From NCBI GenBank assembly GCA_033763695.1, contig JANRKB010000013.1, positions 1 through 64,000 on the forward strand: a stretch of DNA of 64,000 nt. Direction: 5' to 3'. This DNA is from JANRKB01 sp033763695. GTDB lineage: Bacteria > Planctomycetota > Phycisphaerae > Phycisphaerales > UBA1924. This document shows, piece by piece, positions 35,899-43,551 of the stretch. The position numbers were made by a program, and so were the translations under genes. The notes under the pieces are model-generated. The model had not been told where the DNA came from. It ran no database searches and saw only the letters and a list, made by a program, of their open reading frames with translations. Within the stretch, counting starts at the first letter, position 1. Each line of letters starts with the position of its first letter.

Positions 35899-37773
35899 TC
35901 ACTGGGCTGCTTGAGCGACGCCCTTGTTCTTGCGCGGATTGTCCGCCGGATACTCGCCCGTCTGCACGAGCGTCCAGTCCGGCACGCAGCGCATGACCTC
36001 GGGGAGCATCTCCTTGAGCAGGTCGGCCGCCTGATCAGCAAGTTGCTGCGCCGAGTCCACCGTTGCGCTGGTGAACTGTACCTTGCAGTAGTACGCGTAG
36101 TCGTTGCTCAGATCGAACGCCAGCACGCGGACATCCTCCGCCGTGGGAGCGATCCCGCCATTGGCGATGAAGAAGTAGCCCGCGAAGAGCCGCTGATTGG
36201 TCTTGGGGTTGGCAAACTCCATGACCTTCATGCGCAAATTCTGCGGCTCAAACGGCAGACGCACGGCGGTACCCGGGATTTCAGAGACTCCGGGCGAATA
36301 ACTGGTGCGCTGACGGAGCACCTTGCGATTGAGCGCAAGGCTTGCAACATCATCCTCCGACCAGCCGCTCTGATCCAGCGGGATCGGGACCAACCCCCAG
36401 TCCTTCACGATCTGCATGCCGCCGCCGACGAAGCAGCGATCCGGCACGTGAGGCACGGTGTCGATCATGCCGGTGTAGTACGCGGCATGGAAATCAAGCA
36501 CCATCGGCTTGTCGGTGTTGCGCGACGCCGTCTTCATGAACAGGCGCGAGACGTAGTTCTGTGTGCCCAGTTCCTGCACGACCTCGGGGGTCTCAATGCG
36601 GTCGGAGCCGATCCGCTCCCAGTCTGTGGTCTTGATCGGCAGCTTGGCCAGTGCGCGACCCGCGGGCGGGTTGATCGCGAGCTTCTGCAGGTAGATGCCC
36701 GCGGCATGGATGCCGGCGCTCATGCCCAGACCCGCGAGCGTGAGCAGCGCGACCGCCGTGAGGAACGCCGGACGACGCAGCCATGCCGCGTTCATCGGCT
36801 TGGCCGGAATCGGGTGGCGGTGCGGCTTCTTGTATTCCTCAGGATCTGCGACGGCCTTGTTCAAGGCCCAGACGATCGCCAGGAACAGCCCCAGGCCGGG
36901 GATGAGGAGCAGCGTGCCAATGAACATGTGGAAGTCGCCGCCGGCGAGCTGCGGGTCGATGAGTGACAGCAGGCCGAGCACAGCGACGCGGATGACGTTC
37001 ATGAAGACCGCGACGGGTGCGGCCAGCAACAGAAGCGCGACGCGCTGCCACCAGTGGCGACAGGAGATGAGCGCGACCGCCGCGCCCAGCGCGATGAACG
37101 CGATCACCATTCGCATGCCCGAGCATGCCTCGGCGACGTTGAGCGGGATCGATTGCCCGCTGTTGGTGAGCATCTCGAGCGTGTTGCCGTTGACGTCAAC
37201 GCGATAGCCGAAGATCGGTCCGAGCAGCGAGAGCAGAATCCACGCGCCCTGTGAGGCGACAAGCTGGAGCTGGAAGGTGATATTGATCATCACCTTCTCG
37301 GCGAGGGTGACGCCAAAGCCCAAGAAGCCGATGGGCAGGAAGAGCACCCGCATCATCGCGGGGCCCAGCAGCAGGAGCAGCATGCCAAAGAGGCAGAGGA
37401 TCATCGAGAACCCCTGCAGCATGTGGTTCTTGATGCCGACGACGCAGAAGAAGTAGGAGACGATGCCCAGCAGGAAGGGCGCGAGGCCCGGCCAGAAGGT
37501 GCGGACCGGCAGCTTCAGAAGCTCGTCGCGCCGCATCCAGACCAGATAGAGGCTGATGAAGGGGATGGCATAGGCGTGACCCCAGTCTTCAAGCTTGCCC
37601 GAGGAGTGCTGGTGCTGGTTGAAGAACCAGCGCCAGAAGACGCCGACGAACGCCACAAGAAGGAATGCCGCGAACGCATAGCCCACCGGCGAGAACACGG
37701 CGAACTGGCGCAGGCTCATCGGCAAGACCGACTTGCTGGGCGGTTGGGGCGTCTTGGCGGGGAGAGTGGTCAC
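35899..37773 (-). CDS. Exosortase with C-terminal EpsI-type domain
   Basis: The 624-residue protein is an exosortase, the integral-membrane transpeptidase that cleaves PEP-CTERM tails. About eight membrane segments carry the catalytic Cys217 (NVAEACSGMRM), Arg262 (MNVIRVAV) and His282 (GGDFHMFIG), in the conserved order. From about residue 340 a periplasmic domain follows a further membrane segment; with its WERIGSDRIETPEVVQELG, FHAAYYTG and CFVGGGM segments it resembles the EpsI (DUF3485) protein that is usually separate. The GTG at 37773 is the first in-frame start; GGAAG lies about ten bases before it. It is the probable processor of the four sorting-tail proteins of the window. Confidence 0.92.
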   Translation of the reverse strand: MTTLPAKTPQPPSKSVLPMSLRQFAVFSPVGYAFAAFLLVAFVGVFWRWFFNQHQHSSGKLEDWGHAYAIPFISLYLVWMRRDELLKLPVRTFWPGLAPFLLGIVSYFFCVVGIKNHMLQGFSMILCLFGMLLLLLGPAMMRVLFLPIGFLGFGVTLAEKVMINITFQLQLVASQGAWILLSLLGPIFGYRVDVNGNTLEMLTNSGQSIPLNVAEACSGMRMVIAFIALGAAVALISCRHWWQRVALLLLAAPVAVFMNVIRVAVLGLLSLIDPQLAGGDFHMFIGTLLLIPGLGLFLAIVWALNKAVADPEEYKKPHRHPIPAKPMNAAWLRRPAFLTAVALLTLAGLGMSAGIHAAGIYLQKLAINPPAGRALAKLPIKTTDWERIGSDRIETPEVVQELGTQNYVSRLFMKTASRNTDKPMVLDFHAAYYTGMIDTVPHVPDRCFVGGGMQIVKDWGLVPIPLDQSGWSEDDVASLALNRKVLRQRTSYSPGVSEIPGTAVRLPFEPQNLRMKVMEFANPKTNQRLFAGYFFIANGGIAPTAEDVRVLAFDLSNDYAYYCKVQFTSATVDSAQQLADQAADLLKEMLPEVMRCVPDWTLVQTGEYPADNPRKNKGVAQAAQ

Positions 37774-38102
37774 GCGGGCGGATCTTCCAAGTCAGGGACC
37801 AGCATCAGACCGGGGGCCGGAACAAGCCGGCCCCGACCGCCGCCCGGGCATGGTTCTCGGAACCAGACCTGCCGGGCGGCAAGGAACCGCGATAGTACGC
37901 GCGCCGGGCGGATTGGTTCGTCCGCTGGTCGGCGCGGGGGTCTCGGCGGCATGCGAACGCCCCGTATCAACGTCGGCCGTTTTGCCCCTGCGCTTGGAGA
38001 GAAGCCGAACCCCCCGAACGCATCCGGGGGTCGGGCTGGGGTCGGTCCAAGTTCTCGGACGTCGGCGTCGCGCTTGTGCGCGGGCCAGTGCAGTCGCGGG
38101 CC
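37774..38102. other. 329-base gap upstream of the exosortase gene
   Basis: Holds two GC-rich hairpins, ggggccgg/ccggcccc (37813-37834) and a six-pair ccccc stem near 38009-38032, neither with a U tract. It should carry the exosortase promoter, but I cannot point to it. No gene is seen. Confidence 0.4.
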
Positions 38103-38759
38103 TCAATTCGCGTCGCGCCGGAACTTCACGCCGCCGGAGAAGAACTCCTCGTCCTTGGTCCGCGACGCGAGGAACTCACGGATGCGCGGTGTCTCGGCGG
38201 TCAGGACATAGCGCTTGCCTTCGGATTCGGCGTGGCTGATCGCATCGGGCGTGTTGGCCACGAGGGAATTGATGCCGCTGCTCTTCATCGGGGTGACGGT
38301 CAGTTCGTCGCCGTCGAGCGAGACGCGGCTGAAGATGTGTGCCGTAATCAGGTACTCGCGATAGGCGGCGAGGGTTGGCTCGCGATCAAAGTCGGCGACG
38401 GCATCGGCAAACAAGGTGTCGTTGATGCGCGTGAAGCCGACAAGCAGATGCTGGACCGCAGGCTCGTCCTTCTGGGGCTTGAGGAATCTGAGTTCGACGT
38501 TGTAGAGGCCGTCTTTTCCCTGTGAAACGCTCAGGGCGAACTCGGCCGGTTTGGCCTTGCCGTCGGCGTCCGGCGCGTCGGGCACCTGGGTCCACACGCC
38601 CTCGATGCGGCTGGGTCGTTCGAGCGTCGCTTCGGTGTAGGCGGCACTGATGCTGGGCGTGCTGCACCCGGCGGGGAACAGTGCTGCGAGTGTGGCAAGA
38701 CAGATGCCTGCGAGCTTCGCCGCGCGACGAACCCAAACAATCGTGCTTTCGCTGGTCAT
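38103..38759 (-). CDS. Lipoprotein upstream of the exosortase
   Basis: The 218-residue product has a lipoprotein signal (RRAAKLAGICLATLAALFPAGC; lipobox PAGC) and a mature domain of about 180 residues with alternating strands (EFALSVSQGKDGLYNVELRF, TLFADAVADF, AAYREYLITAHIF). I do not recognise the family. AAGGAG seven bases before the ATG fixes the start. The gene lies 329 bases before the exosortase in the same direction, so co-transcription is uncertain. An AT-rich stretch around 38850-38875 is the likely promoter. Confidence 0.7.
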   Translation of the reverse strand: MTSESTIVWVRRAAKLAGICLATLAALFPAGCSTPSISAAYTEATLERPSRIEGVWTQVPDAPDADGKAKPAEFALSVSQGKDGLYNVELRFLKPQKDEPAVQHLLVGFTRINDTLFADAVADFDREPTLAAYREYLITAHIFSRVSLDGDELTVTPMKSSGINSLVANTPDAISHAESEGKRYVLTAETPRIREFLASRTKDEEFFSGGVKFRRDAN

Positions 38760-39079
38760 GGTTCATCTCCTTCGCGCCCCATTGGGAGGACTCGGGGCGG
38801 TTTCGGGCACGGGCGCGGCGGCGGAACGACCGCCGATCGCGGGCGTGTTAGTAAATACTATCAACAATGCAATGCCGAGTCGAGTCCGGCCCGATCAGGG
38901 GCGAAACGAGCGGCACGCAGCACCGAGAATCACCCGAGCGCCATGCGAAGAAGCCAGAATTTCTCGGACCGCCGCTCGATTTCATTGGCCAGAAGCGGAA
39001 ACGCGAGGCACGTTGAAGGGTTGCCGTGCGGTGTGGTGCCGCGTGGTCGACGGTTTGGTCTCGCAGGGAGGTTCAACCC
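38760..39079. other. 320-base divergent region with an AT-rich island
   Basis: The stretch around 38849-38875 is the most AT-rich point nearby. On the minus strand TCGACT and TAGTAT are spaced by 17 bases, each matching four of six consensus bases, a possible promoter of the lipoprotein. The plus-strand gene begins at 39080 after GGGAGG. Confidence 0.4.
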
Positions 39080-39748
39080 ATGCGTTCTTCTTTTGTTGTT
39101 GCGACGATGGTCGCGACGTCGTTTGCCGCCCACGCGCTTGCGGGCGGCTCGTTGTATTTTGATCGCGCCCAGTTCAATGCAGACGCCAACACCGGGGCGA
39201 CGGCGGTCGAGGGCTTTGACAGTTACGACCCGGGCAGCAACCTCACCGGCGCGACGCTCAACGGCATGACACTGACCGGCGCGGCCAACATGCCGCTGAT
39301 GGTCATCCGCGCGGCGGACGGCGTGCGCAATCCGATGGCCTCGACCAGCGGCATGAATGTCCTCTCGCCCGGCGGCAGCAACATCGGCCTTGAAGAGGAC
39401 GACCTGACGATCACGTTCGCGACCGCGGTGCAGGCCTTCGGCCTTGACGTGATCTTCGACGCTCCCGACGGCGCCTCGTTCGTCGGCGTGACGTTCCGCG
39501 ATGTCACCGGTGCGATCATCGCCTCCAACGGCTTCATCCCCGCGCCCAATGGCGCGCCGGGCTTCACGTTCGTCGGCTTTGTCTCCGACAGAGCGAACAT
39601 CGCGTCGGTCACGTTCGACGAGTTTGATCCCTCGCCGTTGGATGATCACGTCGCGTACGACTCGCTCACCGTGAGCGTGCCGACCCCGGGCAGCCTCGCG
39701 CTGCTGGGCATCGGCGGCATGGTGATCGCGCGCCGCGGTCGCCGCTGA
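39080..39748 (+). CDS. Secreted protein with PEP-CTERM-like sorting tail
   Basis: The 222-residue product has a signal peptide (MRSSFVVATMVATSFAAHAL, cleavage near AGGS) and a C-terminal VPTPGSLALLGIGGMVIARR-GRR tail, the P-x-P-G exosortase signal. The middle has an F-G-L-D-V-I-F strand and an EFDPSPLDDHVAYDSLTV end that resembles beta-sandwich carbohydrate-binding-like domains of PEP-CTERM proteins. GGGAGG eight bases before the ATG fixes the start. It ends at a strong terminator. It lies next to the exosortase locus, so a dedicated substrate is likely. Confidence 0.85.
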   Translation: MRSSFVVATMVATSFAAHALAGGSLYFDRAQFNADANTGATAVEGFDSYDPGSNLTGATLNGMTLTGAANMPLMVIRAADGVRNPMASTSGMNVLSPGGSNIGLEEDDLTITFATAVQAFGLDVIFDAPDGASFVGVTFRDVTGAIIASNGFIPAPNGAPGFTFVGFVSDRANIASVTFDEFDPSPLDDHVAYDSLTVSVPTPGSLALLGIGGMVIARRGRR

Positions 39749-39821
39749 TCGGCGGCCGAAGTCGCGCACGACCCCGCGCGACCTCAGATCTGACCCACGT
39801 TGACCCGAAATGTTGACCCAG

Positions 39822-39848
39822 AAAGCCCGGGCCTTTGCCCGGGTTTTT
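39822..39848. terminator. Bidirectional intrinsic terminator
   Basis: aaagcccgggc and gcccgggtttt form an eleven-pair stem (one G-T pair) with a cttt loop, with five T at 39844-39848 on the plus strand. It lies between the sorting-tail gene and the convergent phosphatase gene, best suited to the plus-strand gene. Confidence 0.9.
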
Positions 39849-39856
39849 CATTGCGC

Positions 39857-41182
39857 TCACCGCGGCTCGCAGATCCGCACGATGGCGATGGTTTGATCAT
39901 CGCCGGTGGTGCCGAACGCGTTGGCCTCGGCGATGATGGCATCGGCGGCGGCTCTGGGCTCGCGGGCGGCATGTCGCGCGACGATCGCCTTGAAGCGATC
40001 CAGACCGAGCAGTTCGCCGCCGGCGCCCTGCACCTCGGTAAAGCCGTCGGTGAAGAGCACGAGCGTGTCGCCCGGCAGCACATCGGCGCGGCGAAGGGCG
40101 AACTTCTCTTCCATACCCAGCCCCAGAGGCAGCGCATCGTTTTGCAGTTCTTCGACGACGCCGTCGCGCACGCGCAGCACGGGCAGGTGCCCGGCAAGCC
40201 CGACGCTGGCGCCATCGGCCTCAAAACGCAGGCAGGCGAGCGTCGCGAACATGCCCGGCTCGATCAGGTCGCTCAGCACGCGATCGAGTTCGGCGAGCAG
40301 TGTTTCGAGCGAAGCGCACGAGCGCAGGCGCATGCGGGTGGCGGCCTTGATCATGGCCATGACGACACCGGCGCGCACGCCGTGCCCGGAGACGTCGACT
40401 AGAAAGATGTCGGTGACGCCGTCGCCGTGGACGACGTCGATGAGATCGCCGCCCATTTCGCTGCTGGGGGTGGAGCGGCCGAAGATGGCGAGGCGGGGCG
40501 TTTGCAGCTCGATATCGGGCACGAGCGATTCGTGCATCCGGCGGGCCATGTCGAGTTCGGCCCGGCCGCGGGCTTGTTCGTTCTCGCTGGCGCGGATGAA
40601 TCGCACGAGCAGAATGTGGCCGATGATGACGCAGGCGACGGCCTGCATCGCGAGTGTGCCGCGACGCACCTGGTCGCTGAGATCGCCGAAGTTCTGCAGC
40701 AGACCGATGCGGGCAAGCAGATCAAAGAGCGGACCGGGGACGAGGATCTGAGCGAGGATCGTGATCGGAATGAGCCACCAGCGGCGAAAGGTGAATGCCG
40801 CGGCCCAGCCGCACGAGAGCGACCCGGCGATGAAGGCGGAGACGATCCCGGCGATCGGCACTGGCGTGAGGCCAGCGTTGGAACTGTCGCGAAAGACGAG
40901 CATCAGCAGCGGACCGATGGTGGCGAAGGTGAAAAAGATGCCCGCCATAAGCAAGAGCGGATGACGCACCTCGCGGCTCTTTGGCGCGGATGGATCGCCG
41001 GGGATGGCAAGCAGCGCGAGCCCGCCGGCGGCAACGAGCAAGACGGGGAGCAGTTGGAGCGGCGCGCTCACGCCGCGCCCGAGGAACATCATGCCCATGG
41101 TGACGACAACACCGATCGCGATGGCGACGGCACCGACCATGCGGAGGCGTTTGCGGTGTTTGAGGGCAAGCCCGGCGAGCAC
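39857..41182 (-). CDS. Membrane-bound SpoIIE-type PP2C phosphatase
   Basis: The 441-residue protein has an N-terminal half with about six membrane segments and a C-terminal PPM/SpoIIE phosphatase domain, with the metal-binding motifs SSEMGGDLIDVV, FLVDVSGHGV, LVLFTDGFTEV and GTTGDDQTI. Such phosphatases usually dephosphorylate Ser/Thr on anti-sigma antagonists or other regulators (RsbU/SpoIIE-like), and fit the abundance of Ser/Thr kinases here. The GTG at 41182 has no clear ribosome site; a later ATG is possible, since the membrane part is not well anchored by homology. A -10-like tacact lies close before it, so leader-poor initiation is possible. Confidence 0.85.
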   Translation of the reverse strand: MLAGLALKHRKRLRMVGAVAIAIGVVVTMGMMFLGRGVSAPLQLLPVLLVAAGGLALLAIPGDPSAPKSREVRHPLLLMAGIFFTFATIGPLLMLVFRDSSNAGLTPVPIAGIVSAFIAGSLSCGWAAAFTFRRWWLIPITILAQILVPGPLFDLLARIGLLQNFGDLSDQVRRGTLAMQAVACVIIGHILLVRFIRASENEQARGRAELDMARRMHESLVPDIELQTPRLAIFGRSTPSSEMGGDLIDVVHGDGVTDIFLVDVSGHGVRAGVVMAMIKAATRMRLRSCASLETLLAELDRVLSDLIEPGMFATLACLRFEADGASVGLAGHLPVLRVRDGVVEELQNDALPLGLGMEEKFALRRADVLPGDTLVLFTDGFTEVQGAGGELLGLDRFKAIVARHAAREPRAAADAIIAEANAFGTTGDDQTIAIVRICEPR

Positions 41183-41212
41183 GCAGGGGAGTGTACTGGA
41201 CTATCCACCCCT

Positions 41213-41237
41213 AAAGAAATGCTGCGTGATCGCAGCA
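41213..41237 (-). terminator. Terminator of hicAB
   Basis: tgctgcg and cgcagca form a perfect seven-pair stem with a tgat loop. On the minus strand it is followed by TTTCTTTAG. It lies 16 bases after the hicB stop. Confidence 0.75.
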
Positions 41238-41252
41238 AATGCGGACGGGCGC

Positions 41253-41618
41253 TTATCGATTGGTACTGGAAACGCGTAGGGCTGCGGATCGCACGAAATC
41301 TGAGACGGATCGAAATCCTTCTCGTTTCGCGGCCGCATCGATCGCCGATCGCTCCAGTGCCGTCAGTCGCACGTTGAGTTGCACGTCGCGTCTGCCCTCA
41401 GCAGCGGGAGGCGGCGGAGTTTCGCCTCTTTCCATCATGCTCGCGACGACCAACGTTGTCGCTTCGAGTGTTTCGGCGACACACGCCGCGGGCGTGGACC
41501 CGTCAGCCATGACGAGTGGCATCTCAAGCGAACGACCCAAGAAACCCAGATCTGCGTCGCGGGTGATCACCAACTGATACTGCTCGGCGACCTCCTTCGC
41601 GCGAGCCCAGAGACCCAC
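41253..41618 (-). CDS. hicB: HicB-type antitoxin
   Basis: The 121-residue protein has the HicB partial RNase-H-like fold (QYQLVITRDADLGFLGRSLE, GSTPAACVAETLEATTLVVA) and a C-terminal ribbon-helix-helix (RLTALERSAIDAAAKREGFR) for DNA binding and autoregulation. It neutralises the HicA ribonuclease. The start GTG at 41618 is 22 bases after the hicA stop and best fits the family length; there is no strong ribosome site there. The frame remains open upstream through hicA to an ATG at 41933, so the true start is uncertain. The order toxin then antitoxin is normal. Confidence 0.75.
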   Translation of the reverse strand: MGLWARAKEVAEQYQLVITRDADLGFLGRSLEMPLVMADGSTPAACVAETLEATTLVVASMMERGETPPPPAAEGRRDVQLNVRLTALERSAIDAAAKREGFRSVSDFVRSAALRVSSTNR

Positions 41619-41640
41619 ATCGAATGGCCGTCGCGACCGA

Positions 41641-41862
41641 TCATTTCTTGCCGCCCGTGTTTGGGCCTTCTTCCCGCTCGCGGCGGATGCGTTCGACTTC
41701 GCGCGCGTAGACGGCTTTGACCTTCCCGGAGTGGACCGGGATGCTGAGGGGCGGGAGCCCGACGCCGCGGAAATGGTGGTGCGATCCTTTGACACGGTCG
41801 AGGGTGTATCCAAGTCGTTCAAGTTCCCGCCGCAGCGCGCGGAAGGGGACATCTGAAGGCAT
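41641..41862 (-). CDS. hicA: HicA-type mRNA interferase toxin
   Basis: The 73-residue basic protein carries the HicA double-stranded-RNA-binding-like signature: ALRRELERLGYTLDRVKGSH followed by HHF and PLSIPVHSGKVKA. The His of the GSHHHF motif is the catalytic residue of the family. HicA cleaves mRNA on translating ribosomes unless bound by HicB. GGAGG five bases before the ATG gives a firm start. It is the first gene of the pair, with a near-consensus promoter about 110 bases upstream. Confidence 0.82.
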   Translation of the reverse strand: MPSDVPFRALRRELERLGYTLDRVKGSHHHFRGVGLPPLSIPVHSGKVKAVYAREVERIRREREEGPNTGGKK

Positions 41863-41973
41863 GTGTACCTCCGTGGCTCCGCCTCGGTGCTCCCGCTCTC
41901 AGCGAGTTCCGAGAGAAACGACAAGGCATCCATGCCCCTCCTGCCTGACATCGACAGGGTCGCGCTTCGCTGA

Positions 41974-42002
41974 TCTATCGACTCTAGTATAGCCGAGGCT
42001 TT
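41974..42002 (-). promoter_or_regulatory. Promoter of hicAB
   Basis: On the minus strand TTGTGC and TATACT are separated by 17 bases, upstream of hicA. The -10 matches five of six bases and the -35 three of six. This is the most convincing promoter in its gap. HicB presumably represses it. Confidence 0.6.
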
Positions 42003-42039
42003 ACAGCAGCACAACCCTCTCGTCTTTGGCCGCGCCTCG

Positions 42040-43218
42040 TTACTTCCTGATGATGTCCGTCAGCACGTCGGCCTGGTGGTCGGCGTGGTAACTGCTCCGC
42101 ACCAGCGGGCCGCTCTCCACCACCTTGAAGCCGCGGGCGAGGCCTTCGCGTTTAAACATCGCGAACTGCTCCGGCGTCACCCAGCGATCGATCGGCAGGT
42201 GGTTGCGCGTGGGCTGGAGGTATTGGCCGATGGTGAGGATGTCGCAGGAGTCAGAGGCATCAGGCATCGGGCATTGGGCATTCGCAGAAACCGATGACGC
42301 GCCCTCTGAAACTGATGCCTGATGCCTGATGCCCGATGCCTTCGTCAGCCTCTGCACCTCATCCATCAGCGCCAGCACTTCCTCGTCCTTTTCGCCGATG
42401 CCGACCATGATGCCGGTCTTGGCGACGCCGCCTTGTTCCTTCACGCGACGGAGCAGTTCCAGCGAGCGATCGAACTTCGCGCTCGGACGCACCGCCGGAT
42501 ACATGCGGCGGACGGTCTCGAGGTTGTGATTGATGATGTGCGGCCCGGAGTCGATCACCATCTGCAGCGCGGGCCAGTTGCCCTCAAAGTCCGGGATCAA
42601 CACCTCGATACTCATCTTCGGGCAGGCTTCCTTGGCGCGGATGATCGTCTCGGCCCAGATGCCCGCCCCGCCGTCGGAGAGTTCGTCGCGGTTCACGCTC
42701 GTGATCACAACGTGCTTGAGGTTCATCAGCGCGAGGCTGTCGGCGACGCGGCGCGGCTCATCGCGATCGAGCGTGGGCGGGCGGCCGGTCTTGACGTTGC
42801 AGAAGCCGCAGGCGCGGGTGCAGGTGTCGCCCAGGATCATGATGGTGGCCACGCCGCGTGCCCAGCACTCACCCATATTGGGGCAACCCGCCTCTTCACA
42901 GACGGTGAAGAGCTTGTGGGTGGTCATGATCTCTTTGAGCTGGGTATAACCCGGGCCGCCGGGGACCTTGGCCCGCAGCCAATCGGGCTTCTTCTTGAGG
43001 GTGAGCTGCTCGGGCGCGCCGGTCTGGTTGTTAAGCACCATGCCGGTGAGGCTGACCAGCGGCGTGTCCATGCGGCGCAGCGGGTCGCCGCCCAGAGGGC
43101 GCGGATGCCGCGCGAGCGTGCGGCTGTTCCCGGTCGGGGCCGAGGAAGGGCTGTTCTGATCCGGGGGCGTGGTCATGGGAGCGAACTTTAGGAAGGGCGG
43201 TGGCGTAGAGGAGGTCAT
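42040..43218 (-). CDS. lipA: Lipoyl synthase with an in-frame palindromic insert
   Basis: LipA is the radical SAM enzyme that inserts two sulfurs into octanoyl groups to make lipoyl cofactors. Both cluster motifs are present: CEEAGCPNMGEC (auxiliary cluster) and CTRACGFCN (the CxxxCxxC radical SAM site). About 30 residues (from TKASGIRH to DASDS) sit between the EVLALMDEVQRL helix and CDILTIGQYLQP, where normal LipA has a direct junction. That insert is encoded by a palindromic repeat (42254-42341) of GGCATC units. The frame is kept, so a working enzyme is possible. The ATG at 43218 is the longest start; a later one (43176, or the MDTPLV region) is as likely. Confidence 0.93.
   Translation of the reverse strand: MTSSTPPPFLKFAPMTTPPDQNSPSSAPTGNSRTLARHPRPLGGDPLRRMDTPLVSLTGMVLNNQTGAPEQLTLKKKPDWLRAKVPGGPGYTQLKEIMTTHKLFTVCEEAGCPNMGECWARGVATIMILGDTCTRACGFCNVKTGRPPTLDRDEPRRVADSLALMNLKHVVITSVNRDELSDGGAGIWAETIIRAKEACPKMSIEVLIPDFEGNWPALQMVIDSGPHIINHNLETVRRMYPAVRPSAKFDRSLELLRRVKEQGGVAKTGIMVGIGEKDEEVLALMDEVQRLTKASGIRHQASVSEGASSVSANAQCPMPDASDSCDILTIGQYLQPTRNHLPIDRWVTPEQFAMFKREGLARGFKVVESGPLVRSSYHADHQADVLTDIIRK
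42254..42341. repeat. Palindromic GGCATC-type element inside lipA
   Basis: aggcatcaggcatcgggcat (42255-42274) and a right arm made of three tandem atgcct/atgccc units (42315-42341) are inverted copies of each other around a 40-base centre. The same building units recur at 58438-58559. The insertion adds about 93 bases, a multiple of three. Confidence 0.8.
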
Positions 43219-43551
43219 CGTCGCGTTCTAAGGCATTGACGCCCCGGACGTTGTCACGGGCGCAAAGTTGGCGTTGCGGCGTGCTCCCGGTCGATGAAGA
43301 CGAGTTGGCAGCGGCGGTGTCGAACCCGCCGCCGACTTGATGTTTTCCCCACCCGTGCAGACACTCCCGCTGCACGTCATACTGGTGGCCGTTTCGCCAG
43401 AGGTCTCGTTCAAGAGTCTCGTCCAAGAGTTTTGGTTTGGCCGGTTCGCCGGCGTTCGTCGAGAAGCGGCGCGGAGTGCCGCCGATCCGCCACCCACGCG
43501 GGAACAGCCCCTGGGCGCGGCAATGCAGATCTCAACCGCAAGGAGCGGGGT
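43219..43551. other. 333-base divergent region between lipA and the Wza-like gene
   Basis: No gene is supported here: frames that continue to 43294 have no family likeness before the Wza-like start, and the ribosome site at 43540 fixes that start. It should carry both promoters; I see no clear pair. Confidence 0.4.
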
